From contig NZ_BBYR01000044.1 in NCBI RefSeq assembly GCF_001293525.1, forward strand, positions 18,645-82,644: 64,000 bases of DNA, read 5' to 3'. This stretch comes from Pseudideonella sakaiensis (GTDB lineage Bacteria > Pseudomonadota > Gammaproteobacteria > Burkholderiales > Burkholderiaceae_C). Positions 1 to 8,318 of the stretch are shown here, in pieces. Both the position numbers and the translations under genes were made by a program. How positions within the stretch are numbered: position 1 is the stretch's first letter; the number at the start of each line of letters is the position of its first letter. The notes under the pieces were generated by a model. It searched no databases. It saw only the letters and a program-made list of their open reading frames with translations, and was not told the origin of the DNA.

Positions 1-428
1 TGCACGTGCCCTACAAGGGCGCCGCGCCGCTGCTGCAGGACCTGCGTGGCGGCCAGCTCTCCTCCGCCATCATCGACATGGCGACGGTATCGCCGCACCT
101 GGCCTCGCTGAAGGCGCTGGCGGTGACCGGCGCGCAGCGCAACCGCAACCTGCCGAACACGCCGACCTTCGCCGAGCTCGGCTTCCATTCCTTCGAGCCG
201 GTGGGCTGGTTCGGCCTGTTCATGCCGGCGGGCGTGCCGCAGCCGGTCGCGAAGCGCTTCGCCGACGAGGCCAACCGCATCCTGCGGCTGCCGGACGTGG
301 TGGCGAAGATCGAGCAGCTCGGCATGAAGGCCGGCGGCGTGCCGACCGAGGAGTTCGCGAAGATGGTGCGCGCGGACCAGCAGGTCTACGCGAAGATCAT
401 CAAGGACACGAACATCCGGCTGGAGTGA
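1..428 (+). CDS. Bug-family tripartite tricarboxylate transporter substrate-binding protein, C-terminal part
   Basis: This is the 3' end of a gene whose start lies before the window; the first complete codon is at base 3. About 141 residues are visible. The opening HVPYKG followed by a leucine-rich stretch and GGQ is the signature of the second lobe of TctC/Bug periplasmic solute-binding proteins, which bind carboxylates or other small organic acids. The sequence continues with the usual lobe (LAVTGAQRN, then PTFAELG) and a C-terminal helical tail. The stop lies eight bases before the next start, and the next two genes encode a thiolase-like protein and a DUF35 protein, so a role in uptake for an acyl-CoA degradation pathway is plausible. 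The ligand cannot be read from the sequence. Confidence 0.9.
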   Translation, partial: HVPYKGAAPLLQDLRGGQLSSAIIDMATVSPHLASLKALAVTGAQRNRNLPNTPTFAELGFHSFEPVGWFGLFMPAGVPQPVAKRFADEANRILRLPDVVAKIEQLGMKAGGVPTEEFAKMVRADQQVYAKIIKDTNIRLE

Positions 429-435
429 ACGAGGG

Positions 436-1599
436 ATGACGATCAAGGGCAAGGCCTGCATCGCAGGCGCGTTCGAGCACCCGCTGCGCAAGGCGCCGGA
501 CAAGACCACCGCCGAGCTGCATGCCGAGTGCGCGCGCGGCGCGCTGGCCGACGCCGGGCTGGACTGGCGCGACGTCGACGGCTACTTCTGCGCCGGCGAC
601 GCGCCCGGCTTCGGCATGGTCAGCATGGTCGACTACCTCGGCCTGCGCTGCCGCCACGTCGACAACAGCGAGACCGGCGGCTCCTCCTACCTGATGCACG
701 TGCGGCACGCCGCGCAGGCGATCGCGGCCGGGCACTGCAACGTCGCGCTGATCACGCTGGCCGGCCGCCCGCGCAGCGAGGCGGCGCAGGGCGTGGCCGC
801 GTCGGCGCGGCCGAACGTGCCCGACGTGCCCTTCGAGGCGCCGTACGCACCGGTCACGATCAACACCTACGCGGTGGCGGCGATGCGCCACATGCATGAG
901 TTCGGCACCACCGCCGAGCAGCTGGCCTGGGTGAAGGTGGCGGCCTCGCACCATGCGCAGCACAACCCGCACGCGATGCTGCGCGAGGTGGTGACGGTCG
1001 AGGACGTGCTGGCCTCGCCGATGCTGAGCGACCCGCTGCACAAGCTGGACTGCTGCGTCGTCAGCGACGGCGGCGGTGCGCTGATCGTCACCCGGCCCGA
1101 GATCGCCCGCTCGCTGAAGCGCCCCGTCGTCACCGTGCTGGGCGCGGCCGAAACGGTGCGCGGCCAGCAGGGCGGCAAGGTCGACCTGACCACGTCCGGC
1201 ACCGCGCGCACCGGCCCCGAGGCCTTCGCCGAGGCCGGCGTCACGCCGGCCGACATCCAGTACGCGTCGATCTACGACAGCTTCACCATCACCGTGGTGA
1301 TCCAGCTCGAGGACCTGGGCTTCTGCCGCAAGGGCGAGGGCGGGCGCTTCGTGGCCGACGGCAACCTGATCTCCGGCGTCGGCCGGCTGCCCTTCAACAC
1401 CGACGGCGGCGGCCTGTGCAACAACCACCCCAGCAACCGCGGCGGCATCACGAAGGTGATCGAGGCGGTGCGCCAGCTGCGCGGCGAGGCCCACCCGGCG
1501 GTGCAGGTGAAGAACTGCGCGCTGGCGCTGGCCAACGGCACCGGCGGCTTCCTGGGCACGCGCCATGGCAGCGCGACCTTGATCCTCGGACGGGAGTGA
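436..1599 (+). CDS. Thiolase-fold protein of the SCP-x/lipid-transfer (Ltp2-like) type
   Basis: A 387-residue protein with a thiolase fold. The N-terminal half has the family pattern ADAGLDWRDVDGYFCAGD, and the C-terminal half has an asparagine/histidine-containing stretch (NNHPSNRGG) and the closing NGTGGFLGTRHGSATLIL. The nucleophilic cysteine expected in biosynthetic or degradative thiolases is not present in its usual place; the segment reads NSETGGSSYL. That is typical of the lipid-transfer-like branch, some of whose members (Ltp2 with a DUF35 partner) are retro-aldolases in steroid side-chain breakdown rather than thiolases. The ATG at 436 has GAGGG immediately before it. The next gene, four bases downstream, encodes a DUF35 protein, the usual partner. 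The substrate is unknown. Confidence 0.85.
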   Translation: MTIKGKACIAGAFEHPLRKAPDKTTAELHAECARGALADAGLDWRDVDGYFCAGDAPGFGMVSMVDYLGLRCRHVDNSETGGSSYLMHVRHAAQAIAAGHCNVALITLAGRPRSEAAQGVAASARPNVPDVPFEAPYAPVTINTYAVAAMRHMHEFGTTAEQLAWVKVAASHHAQHNPHAMLREVVTVEDVLASPMLSDPLHKLDCCVVSDGGGALIVTRPEIARSLKRPVVTVLGAAETVRGQQGGKVDLTTSGTARTGPEAFAEAGVTPADIQYASIYDSFTITVVIQLEDLGFCRKGEGGRFVADGNLISGVGRLPFNTDGGGLCNNHPSNRGGITKVIEAVRQLRGEAHPAVQVKNCALALANGTGGFLGTRHGSATLILGRE

Positions 1600-1603
1600 G
1601 CGG

Positions 1604-2041
1604 ATGAACCAGGACACCCCCCCCGCTGCGGCCGATGCGGCGCGGCGCTTCCCGCCGCGGCCGCTGGCCGCGCCGATGGTCGACAGCGCGAACGCGCCGT
1701 TCTGGCAGGCCGCCCGCGACGGCGTGCTGATGATCAAGCGCTGTGGCGCGTGTGGCGAGCCGCACTGGTACCCGCGGCCGCACTGCCCGCACTGCGGTGC
1801 CCCCGGCACCGCCTGGGAGCGCGCGAGCGGGCGCGGCAGCGTCTACAGCTACACCATCGTCCGCAAGGCCGGGCCGCAGCCCTATGTCTTCGCCTACGTC
1901 ACGCTGGACGAGGGCGTCACGATGCTGAGCAACCTGGTCGACATCGACGAGGCGGCGCTGCGCATCGGCCTGCCGGTGCAGGTGGTCTTCGTGCCGACCG
2001 ACGGCGACGGCCGGGTGCCGATGTTCACCGCGGCCGGCTGA
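1604..2041 (+). CDS. Zinc-ribbon/OB-fold DUF35 protein (acyl-CoA-associated)
   Basis: A 145-residue protein. Residues about 46-68 hold a rubredoxin-like zinc ribbon with two CxxC-type pairs (CGAC and CPHC), followed by an OB-fold with the family motif GRGSVYSYTIV. DUF35 proteins accompany thiolase-like enzymes and form a complex that binds or channels acyl-CoA. It starts four bases after the upstream thiolase-like gene stops, so the two are almost certainly cotranscribed and are best seen as subunits of one enzyme. The start at 1604 lies in GGATGAACC with a purine-rich stretch before it. No following gene is close, so the transcript probably ends here. Confidence 0.9.
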   Translation: MNQDTPPAAADAARRFPPRPLAAPMVDSANAPFWQAARDGVLMIKRCGACGEPHWYPRPHCPHCGAPGTAWERASGRGSVYSYTIVRKAGPQPYVFAYVTLDEGVTMLSNLVDIDEAALRIGLPVQVVFVPTDGDGRVPMFTAAG

Positions 2042-2196
2042 CGGGCGGGCGGCCGCGGCGCGCCCCCGCCGCGCCTCGCGGCGCGGCGCCACGGTTAGCA
2101 AACGGTCAGCAGCGCGGCGGCTTGCCGGGTGCCGGCCTTCGCGCTCGGTTCGGAAGGCGTGCCGGCGGGCCGCCGGCGCTGGCGGCCGCGCGCCGC

Positions 2197-2214
2197 GCTG
2201 CCTAGACTGGCGGC
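2197..2214 (+). promoter_or_regulatory. Promoter-like element, extended -10 (TAGACT)
   Basis: The 18-mer GCTGCCTAGACTGGCGGC lies 67 bases before the small gene at 2281. The identical 18-mer recurs at 22257-22274, 24 bases before another gene start. TAGACT fits a sigma-70 -10 hexamer. The exact repetition in two unrelated upstream regions argues for a promoter core rather than coding remnants. Confidence 0.45.
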
Positions 2215-2280
2215 GTGCTGCAGGACGGGGCCCTCGACGGGCCGGCTGCGGCCAGTCGTCCCCCTCGAGAAAGCCCCGCC

Positions 2281-2481
2281 ATGGCCCCGCAGACCTCGCT
2301 GATCGACAAGGTGCTCGCCGACGCTGCCTTCTGCGTCGAGCTGGTGGCGCGGCCGGACGAGACCCTCGGTGCGCTGGGCGTCGATGCCGCGCCCGAGGTG
2401 CTGTGCGAGATCCGCGCGCTCGACCCGGCGCGCCTGCAGCGCCTGGCGGGCGCCTTCGGCCGGCAGCCCGTCGCGGCCTGA
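2281..2481 (+). CDS. Small 66-residue protein of unknown function
   Basis: A short open frame with ATG at 2281 and stop at 2479-2481, lying alone between the DUF35 gene and the convergent TPR-methyltransferase. It encodes a mostly helical acidic peptide with no signal sequence and no membrane segment. The pattern of an aromatic residue near position 17, LVARPDETLGALGV, and a final LDPARLQRLAGAFG resembles, from memory, small leader-like proteins with an F-x-LL-x-DP-x-AL motif (the Franean1_4349 RiPP precursor type), but I see no maturation enzyme nearby. The upstream promoter-like 18-mer and strongly G/C third positions support its being a real gene. An in-frame GTG at 2215 is possible but lies on the promoter-like element. 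Function is not recognised. Confidence 0.6.
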   Translation: MAPQTSLIDKVLADAAFCVELVARPDETLGALGVDAAPEVLCEIRALDPARLQRLAGAFGRQPVAA

Positions 2482-2553
2482 CGCCGCCCCCAGCCCGGCC
2501 CGCCGTCCGCGGGGGCGGGGACACCTGGGTCGGCCCGCCGTCGGTGCCGCGGC

Positions 2554-3765
2554 TCAGCCGCCGCGCCGCAGGTGGACGAACAGCCCCTCGACCGGCTGCC
2601 GCTGGTCCTCGCGCAGCGGCGCAGCATCCAGCGCCGCCACCGCCCAGCCGTGCGCGGCCGCGAGCCGCCGCACGCCGGCCTCCGAGTGGCCGTAGCGCAG
2701 GCTCGGCAGCAGCCGGTAGCCGGCCTCGCCCGCGGCCTCGTCGCGTTCCAGCGTGAACGAGAAGCGTCCGCCGGCAGGCACGAGCTGCTGCAGCGCCGCG
2801 AACACCGGCGCCAGGTCGCCGACGTAGATGAAGACGTCGGCCGCGAGCACCAGGTCCTGCGGCGGCAGGCCGGGCAGGGCCTCGAGCAGGTCGGCCCGCT
2901 CCAGCACGTCGTAGACGCCGCGCGCGCGGGCCTGGGCCAGCATCGCCGGCGACAGGTCCAGCCCGGTGAGCCGCTGCGCCAGCGGGCGCAGCAGCGGCCC
3001 GCACAGCCCGGTGCCGCAGCCCAGGTCGAGCGCGGCCGGCACCACCGGCGTCGCGCCGGGCGGCAGGCCGGCCACCAGGCGCTGCGGCGCGTCGTACTTC
3101 AGGCGCTCGACGAGGTGCTGGTCGAAGCCGGCCGCATAGCCATCGAACAGCCGGCGCACGTAGTCCGGCGGCGCATGGGCCGGCGCCGGCGCGGCGCCGA
3201 CGGCGCCGAGGTAATAGGCCTGCAGCGCCGGGTCGGCGCCGTGCGCGGCCGCCTGCCGGTAGGCCTCGGCGGCCTCGGCCAGGCGGCCGGTCTCGCGCAG
3301 CAGGCCGGCCCGCAGGTTCCAGGCCGGGCCGAGGGCCGGGTCGCGCGCGAGGGCCTGGTCCGCGCTCTCGAGCGCCGCGTCGACGCGGCCCAGCGCTTCC
3401 AGCGCCTCGGCCCGCCGCCACCAGCCGGCGGCCGCGCCGGGCGCCAGCGCCACGCAGCGCTCGAACGCCGCCAGCGCCTGCTGCGGGCGCTTGAGGCCCA
3501 TCTCGGCCAGCCCGAGGTTGAGCCAGCCGTCGGCCCCGGCCGGCTCGGCCACGGTGGCCGCGCGCGCGGCGTCGTGGGCCGGCGCCGGCCGCTGCTGCGC
3601 GAGCAGCGCGGCGGCCAGGTTGGTCAGCGTCGACGCGCGCCCGGGCAGCAGCGCCAGTGACGCGCGGTAGTGGCGTTCCGCCTGGGCCGGCTCGCCGGCC
3701 TCGAAGGCGGCCAGGCCCGCCAGGAAGGCGTCACGGGCGGCGGCAAAGCGGGCGTCGTCGGTCAT
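2554..3765 (-). CDS. TPR-repeat protein with C-terminal SAM-dependent methyltransferase domain
   Basis: A 403-residue protein with two parts. Residues about 10-175 are tetratricopeptide repeats (for example WLNLGLAEMGLKRPQQALAAFERCVALAP). Residues about 200-400 are a class I methyltransferase in which ALDLGCGTGLCGP (245-257) is the SAM-binding motif I and TGLDLSPAML is motif II. COG4976-type TPR-methyltransferases have this architecture. The methyl acceptor is unknown; the TPR part probably recruits a protein partner. The gene ends convergently with the 66-codon gene and its start faces the patatin-like gene across about 80 bases. Confidence 0.9.
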   Translation of the reverse strand: MTDDARFAAARDAFLAGLAAFEAGEPAQAERHYRASLALLPGRASTLTNLAAALLAQQRPAPAHDAARAATVAEPAGADGWLNLGLAEMGLKRPQQALAAFERCVALAPGAAAGWWRRAEALEALGRVDAALESADQALARDPALGPAWNLRAGLLRETGRLAEAAEAYRQAAAHGADPALQAYYLGAVGAAPAPAHAPPDYVRRLFDGYAAGFDQHLVERLKYDAPQRLVAGLPPGATPVVPAALDLGCGTGLCGPLLRPLAQRLTGLDLSPAMLAQARARGVYDVLERADLLEALPGLPPQDLVLAADVFIYVGDLAPVFAALQQLVPAGGRFSFTLERDEAAGEAGYRLLPSLRYGHSEAGVRRLAAAHGWAVAALDAAPLREDQRQPVEGLFVHLRRGG

Positions 3766-3817
3766 CGGCGGCGGATTATCCGGCCGGGGCCGGGCTGCAG
3801 CGCCGGCGCCGCTGCAC

Positions 3818-3823
3818 TAGCAT
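3818..3823 (+). promoter_or_regulatory. Candidate -10 hexamer (TAGCAT) for the patatin-like gene
   Basis: TAGCAT lies in the short divergent gap, 23 bases before the ATG at 3847. The same string CTAGCATCCGGG appears at 23165 before the Crp-type gene, suggesting a shared promoter form. Confidence 0.35.
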
Positions 3824-3846
3824 CCGGGTTCTCCCGCAGTCCTCCG

Positions 3847-4923
3847 ATGCCCGCCCTCCGCCTCTACGCCGGCCCGGCCGCGCGCGCCCTGCTGGCACGC
3901 GAGGGCCTGCGGCCGCAGCACGTCCACACCCTCCCCGGCGCCGCCGGCGGGCCCAAGGGGCTGATCCTCGGGCCGCTGGACCGCTACCTCTTCGGTCACT
4001 GGCTGGCGACGGCGACCCAGCCGGTCGACCTGGTCGGTGCCTCCATCGGCGCCTGGCGGCTGGCCACGGCCTGCACCCGTGAGCCGGTGGCCGGACTGCA
4101 GCGGCTCGAGCACGACTACATCCGCCAGCACTACCCGCTGCCGCCGGGCCAGAAGCGGCTGAGCGCGCGCCAGGTCAGCCAGTCCTTCGCCGACAGCCTC
4201 GACCTCGCCTTCGATGGCCGCATCGCCGAGGTGCTGGCCCACCCGCGCTACCGCCTGCACATCGTCACCTCGCGCGGACGCCACCTGCTCGGCCGCGAGG
4301 GCGGCGCGCGCACCGCGCTGGGCTACCTCGGCGCGCTCGCCAGCAACGGCCTGCACCGGCGCGCGCTCGGCGCGTGGCTGGAGCGCTGCGTGTTCTCCAG
4401 CGGCGACGGGCGGCTGCCCTTCGACACGCGTGACTTCCCGACCCGCCGCATCCCGCTGACGGCCGAGAACTTCAAGCCGGCGCTGCAGGCCTCGTGCTCG
4501 ATCCCCTTCGTGCTGGAGGCGGTGCACGACATCCCGGGCGCCCCGCCCGGCGCGCACTGGGACGGCGGCATCACCGACTACCACCTGCACCTCGACTACC
4601 GCGGCCGCGACGGCCTCGTGCTCTACCCGCACTTCCAGCGCGCCGTCGTGCCGGGCTGGCTCGACAAGCCGCTGCGCTGGCGCCACCGCGCCACGCCCTT
4701 CCTCGACGCGATGCTGCTGCTCGCGCCCGACCCGGCCTGGGTGGCGACGCTGCCGGGCGGCAAGCTGCCGGACCGCGGCGATTTCCAGGCCTTCCAGCAC
4801 GATCCCGCCGCCCGCAGCGCCCGCTGGGCGCGCGCCGTCGGCGAGGCGCAGCGCCTGGCCGACGAGTTTGCCGAGTGGGTGGCGGGCGGCGCGGATCCGG
4901 CGCGGGTCGAGCCGCTGGGCTGA
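3847..4923 (+). CDS. Patatin-like phospholipase family protein
   Basis: A 358-residue protein with the patatin serine-aspartate dyad. The glycine-rich oxyanion segment GAAGGPKG is at 31-38, the nucleophile elbow GASIG at 64-68 (Ser66), and the DGG motif carrying the catalytic Asp at about 239 (HWDGG). No signal peptide is visible, so it should act in the cytoplasm on acyl lipids. I chose ATG 3847 because the frame upstream runs through the divergent promoter region and because LRLYAGPAARALLAREGL is a natural N-terminus. The substrate and regulation are unknown. It is not obviously linked to the flavoprotein gene that follows after about 155 bases. Confidence 0.85.
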   Translation: MPALRLYAGPAARALLAREGLRPQHVHTLPGAAGGPKGLILGPLDRYLFGHWLATATQPVDLVGASIGAWRLATACTREPVAGLQRLEHDYIRQHYPLPPGQKRLSARQVSQSFADSLDLAFDGRIAEVLAHPRYRLHIVTSRGRHLLGREGGARTALGYLGALASNGLHRRALGAWLERCVFSSGDGRLPFDTRDFPTRRIPLTAENFKPALQASCSIPFVLEAVHDIPGAPPGAHWDGGITDYHLHLDYRGRDGLVLYPHFQRAVVPGWLDKPLRWRHRATPFLDAMLLLAPDPAWVATLPGGKLPDRGDFQAFQHDPAARSARWARAVGEAQRLADEFAEWVAGGADPARVEPLG

Positions 4924-5079
4924 GGGCCTCGGCGCCGCGGAGGCCGCCGACGCCGACGCGGCGAGGGCGCCGCGATGGTCGTCGCGATGGCGCCGGCGCG
5001 CTGCGCGACAATCCACCGGCAGGCTCCGCACGGGCGGCCACCGGCCGCGCCGCAGGGGTCCGGGGCCTGCGCGAACGCC

Positions 5080-6507
5080 ATGCACGCCACCACCGCTTCC
5101 TCCGCCGCCGCCGACGGCACCACCGCCGCCGCTGCGGCTGCCGCCTCCGATTCCCGTCCCGCGTCCGCCGCCGGCGCGGCCGACGCCCCGCCCGTCGGCT
5201 GCGACGTGCTCGTCGTCGGCGGCGGGCCCGGCGGCTCGACGATCGCGGCGCTGCTCGCCCGCCAGGGCCGCCAGGTGGTGCTGCTCGAGAAGGCGCAGCA
5301 CCCGCGCTTCCACATCGGCGAATCGCTGCTGCCGGGCAACCGCCGGCTGTTCGAGGCGCTGGGCGTGCAGGACGAGGTGGACCGCATCGGCATGCCGAAG
5401 TACGGCATCGAGTTCGTCGCGCCGGACGGGCCGCTGCGCACCGTGGTGAACTTCGGCGAAGGCTGGGACCCGGCGCTGGACCGCGCCTGGCAGGTGCGCC
5501 GCTCCGAGCTCGACGAGCTGCTGTTCCGCCACGCCGCGCGTCAGGGAGCGCAGACGCTGGAAGGCGCCTGCGTCACCGGGATCGACTTCGACGCCGAGGG
5601 CGCCACTGTCCACGCCCGCCTCGACGACGGCGCGCCGCGCCGCTGGCGCGCGCGCTTCGTGGTCGACGCCAGCGGCCGCGACACCCTGCTGGCGCGCCAG
5701 CTGGACAGCAAGCGCCGCAACCCGAAGCACGCCAGCACCGCGCTGTTCGCGCACTTCCGCCAGGCGCGCCGGCTCGAGGGCCGCAACGAGGGCCACATCA
5801 GCATCTGCTGGTTCGAGCACGGCTGGTTCTGGTTCATCCCGCTCGCCGACGGCACCACCAGCGTCGGCGCCGTCTGCTGGCCCTACTACCTGAAGCAGCG
5901 CGACAAGCCGCTGAAGGACTTCTTCTTCGAGACGCTGGCGATGTGCCCGGAGCTGAGCGACCGCCTGCGCGGCGCCGAGCTGGTCGACGACACCGTGCAT
6001 GCGACCGGCAACTTCTCCTACGAGAGCACCCACGCCGCCGGCGAGCGCTACCTGATGATCGGCGACGCCTTCGGCTTCATCGACCCGATGTTCTCGTCGG
6101 GCGTCTACCTCGCGATGCAGGGCGCCTTCGACGGCGCCGACTACGTGGCCACCGCGCTCGACCGCCCGGCGGCGCTGCCGGCCGCGCGGCGCGCGATCGA
6201 CCGGCGCTTCCGCGACGGCCCCGCGGCCTACTCGTGGTTCATCTACCGGGTCACCAACCCGACCATCCGCGACATGTTCCTGCACCCGAAGAACGTGTTC
6301 CGGATCAAGCAGGGGCTGATGTCGCTGCTTGCCGCCGACATGCGCCACGGCCTCGGCCAGCGGCTCGCACTCGCGATGTTCCGCGTCGTCTACTACGCGA
6401 TCTCGATCGGCCACTGGCGCCGCACGCTGGCCGGCTGGCGCCGCCACCGCGAGGCGGCGCGCGACCACGGGCCGCTGCGCGGCGAGACGGTGCTGCGCAC
6501 CGAGTAG
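5080..6507 (+). CDS. FAD-dependent oxidoreductase of the flavin-dependent halogenase type
   Basis: A 475-residue flavoprotein. An alanine-rich leader of about 38 residues precedes the dinucleotide-binding motif VLVVGGGPGGS (43-53); the conserved FHIGESLLP follows at 77-85. Residues 249-254 read WFWFIP, matching the WxWxIP signature that separates FADH2-dependent halogenases from ordinary monooxygenases. The second FAD motif MIGDAFGFIDPMFSSGVYLAMQ is also present. Start 5080 is preferred over an in-frame ATG at 4975 because a GACAAT -10-like element lies between them (about 5008). Many proteobacterial proteins of this family have no known substrate, and no biosynthetic cluster surrounds this one, so halogenation is a possibility rather than a call. 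Confidence 0.8.
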   Translation: MHATTASSAAADGTTAAAAAAASDSRPASAAGAADAPPVGCDVLVVGGGPGGSTIAALLARQGRQVVLLEKAQHPRFHIGESLLPGNRRLFEALGVQDEVDRIGMPKYGIEFVAPDGPLRTVVNFGEGWDPALDRAWQVRRSELDELLFRHAARQGAQTLEGACVTGIDFDAEGATVHARLDDGAPRRWRARFVVDASGRDTLLARQLDSKRRNPKHASTALFAHFRQARRLEGRNEGHISICWFEHGWFWFIPLADGTTSVGAVCWPYYLKQRDKPLKDFFFETLAMCPELSDRLRGAELVDDTVHATGNFSYESTHAAGERYLMIGDAFGFIDPMFSSGVYLAMQGAFDGADYVATALDRPAALPAARRAIDRRFRDGPAAYSWFIYRVTNPTIRDMFLHPKNVFRIKQGLMSLLAADMRHGLGQRLALAMFRVVYYAISIGHWRRTLAGWRRHREAARDHGPLRGETVLRTE

Positions 6508-6591
6508 CGCCGCGGTCACTGGCCGGACCCGCGAGTTCTTGCGCGCGCTGGGCGATCGCGGCGCTGGCTCGAACGCGGTGTATGAAAAATC

Positions 6592-6597
6592 TATGAT
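6592..6597 (+). promoter_or_regulatory. Candidate -10 hexamer (TATGAT) for the fic gene
   Basis: TATGAT lies in an unusually A+T-rich patch (6580-6620) upstream of the Fic gene. A TTGCGC string near 6539 is too far away to serve as its -35. The patch is the lowest-G+C stretch in this part of the window. Confidence 0.35.
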
Positions 6598-6651
6598 GGT
6601 TCGTAGAATATAAGGAAAATCCCTGCGCCGTACGGGAAATCCGAGGCCGCC

Positions 6652-8199
6652 TTGATTGGCTACGAACGTCTTGCCGCCCGTGTGACCGAGTCCACCGGAC
6701 TGCGCCTGCCGCCTGTGCACCGCCCGGCGCGGCTGCGGCCCGTCACACGGATCGAGCGGATGGCCGACCTGCTGGCCGTGCCCCGCCACGTGGCGCCGCC
6801 CGAGCACGCCACCTTGCTCGACCACGTGCTCTTCGCGCTGAAGCACGAAGATCTGCAGTTGCACGTGCTGCTGGAAGCACTGCGCCTGATCAGTGCCGAC
6901 GCGTTGACTGCCGCGCTGGCCGCGCAGCGCACGGGCAGCTACCTGCGCAAAGCCGCCTTCCTCTGGGAAAAGGTGCACGGCCGCGAGCTGTCACTGCCAT
7001 GGGAGTCCACCGGCGGCAACTACGTCGACCTGTTCGACCCGGAGGCCTACTACGTCGGCCCGGTGTGGGAGCGCAGCCAGCGCTTGCGCGTCAACTTCAA
7101 TGGCCTGGGCCCTCTCGAGTTCTGCCCCGTGGTTCGACGCGATGACGCATTGACTGCCAGGGGGCAGCGGGTGCTGGACCGCCTGCGGGACTGGGCCGGC
7201 CATGCCGGCAATCGAGCCACCCTGGACCGCGTCCTGAGCTGGGCCTACCTGGCCGAGACCCGTGATTCCTTCGCCATCGAGAACGAACGGCCTTCACCCG
7301 ACAAGGAGCGGACGTTTCTCCATGCCATGGCTGCCCTCCGCGAACAGAGGCCCTTGACCGAGGACTATCTGGTCGAGCTGCAGAACACGGTCATCTCCAA
7401 CCCCATGATGGCCGAGGCCGAATTCCGTCATCGCCAGAACTGGCTGCAACGTGGCGGGCATGGCGCACTGGCCGTGCGTTACGTACCGCCACCGCCTGAC
7501 GCGCTGCAGACCCTGATGGGCGGTTGGGCGCGCATGGCCAACAGCGTGGAAGGCGATGTGCCGCCCCTGGTGCGAGCCGCCCTGGTGAGCTTCGGCTTCG
7601 TGTTCCTGCATCCGTTCATGGATGGCAACGGCCGTCTGTCGCGCCTGCTGGCTCACCACAGCCTGAACTTGCAGCAGGCGCTGCCGCTGGTCGACGGGCA
7701 GGCCACGCTCTTGCCGTTGTCGGTGGCCATGAAGCGGCATGAGGCCGACTACCTGACGGCCTTGGAGTCGTTCAGCCGGCCTGCGCGCCTGCTGTGGGAC
7801 GTCACCTGCGTGGCCGATCATCAGTTCCTGTTCGACTTCAAGTCCACGCCGCATGTCTACGCGCACTGGAACGGCGAAGCCGTTGCACGCTTCGTCACCA
7901 CCTGTGCCGAGCAGGCGCTCGCGCAGTCACTGATCGAAGAAACGGAGTTCATCCAGGCCTACGATCAGGCGTTCGACCGCATCGACCGCGCCTTCGACCT
8001 CCCCAACCGCACCGTCAATCTGCTGATCCATTGGATCCGCCAGCACGGCGGGAAGCTCCCCGAGCGGCGCCGCAACGCGCCTGAGCTGGTCGGGCTGCAG
8101 GCGGAGCAGATCGACGACATCGCCGCCATCGTCGCAGCGTGCTTCCACGCCAGGGAACAGGCCCCTCCCTCGGATGATCGGCAGGCCCCCGAGGCCTGA
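6652..8199 (+). CDS. Fic family protein (probable AMPylator, class II autoinhibited)
   Basis: A 515-residue protein with the Fic core HPFMDGNGR at 320-328; its histidine and the Asn-Gly-Arg triad are those used for AMP transfer from ATP to a target hydroxyl. About 110 residues earlier, SFAIEN (206-211) matches the (S/T)xxxE(G/N) inhibitory helix, whose glutamate blocks ATP binding; an inhibitory motif upstream of the core defines class II. The C-terminal third looks like a winged-helix-type extension (TVNLLIHWIRQHGGKLPERRR). The frame is open from base 6607, and TTG 6652, preceded by GAGG, is the only standard start before ATG 6760, so a TTG start is likely. The gene is visibly less G/C-biased than its neighbours, suggesting acquisition. 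No antitoxin gene is adjacent. Confidence 0.88.
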   Translation: MIGYERLAARVTESTGLRLPPVHRPARLRPVTRIERMADLLAVPRHVAPPEHATLLDHVLFALKHEDLQLHVLLEALRLISADALTAALAAQRTGSYLRKAAFLWEKVHGRELSLPWESTGGNYVDLFDPEAYYVGPVWERSQRLRVNFNGLGPLEFCPVVRRDDALTARGQRVLDRLRDWAGHAGNRATLDRVLSWAYLAETRDSFAIENERPSPDKERTFLHAMAALREQRPLTEDYLVELQNTVISNPMMAEAEFRHRQNWLQRGGHGALAVRYVPPPPDALQTLMGGWARMANSVEGDVPPLVRAALVSFGFVFLHPFMDGNGRLSRLLAHHSLNLQQALPLVDGQATLLPLSVAMKRHEADYLTALESFSRPARLLWDVTCVADHQFLFDFKSTPHVYAHWNGEAVARFVTTCAEQALAQSLIEETEFIQAYDQAFDRIDRAFDLPNRTVNLLIHWIRQHGGKLPERRRNAPELVGLQAEQIDDIAAIVAACFHAREQAPPSDDRQAPEA

Positions 8200-8229
8200 C
8201 AGCGCCCCCAGGGCCTGGCGATGCCCGTC

Positions 8230-8309
8230 CCGCCCCCCACGGGGTCGAGAGAACCCGGGGCGGCCCGGTGTCTTCTCGAGGATGACGGGCGCCCTGGCCC
8301 GAACCAGGG
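8230..8309. terminator. Inverted repeats in the Fic/MOSC convergent gap
   Basis: Two short stems lie between the convergent genes: CCGCCCC (8230-8236) with GGGGCGG (8257-8263), and CCCTGG (8292-8297) with CCAGGG (8304-8309). No T-run follows either. They may act as weak bidirectional terminators. Confidence 0.25.
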
Positions 8310-8318
8310 GCCCGCAGC

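Noticed and set aside
3817..6978. Minus-strand open frame of more than 1000 codons opposite the patatin-like and flavoprotein genes
   Set aside because: Rich in Arg, Ala, Gly and His with no recognisable motif. It is the antisense shadow that high third-position G+C produces; the plus-strand genes carry clear catalytic motifs.
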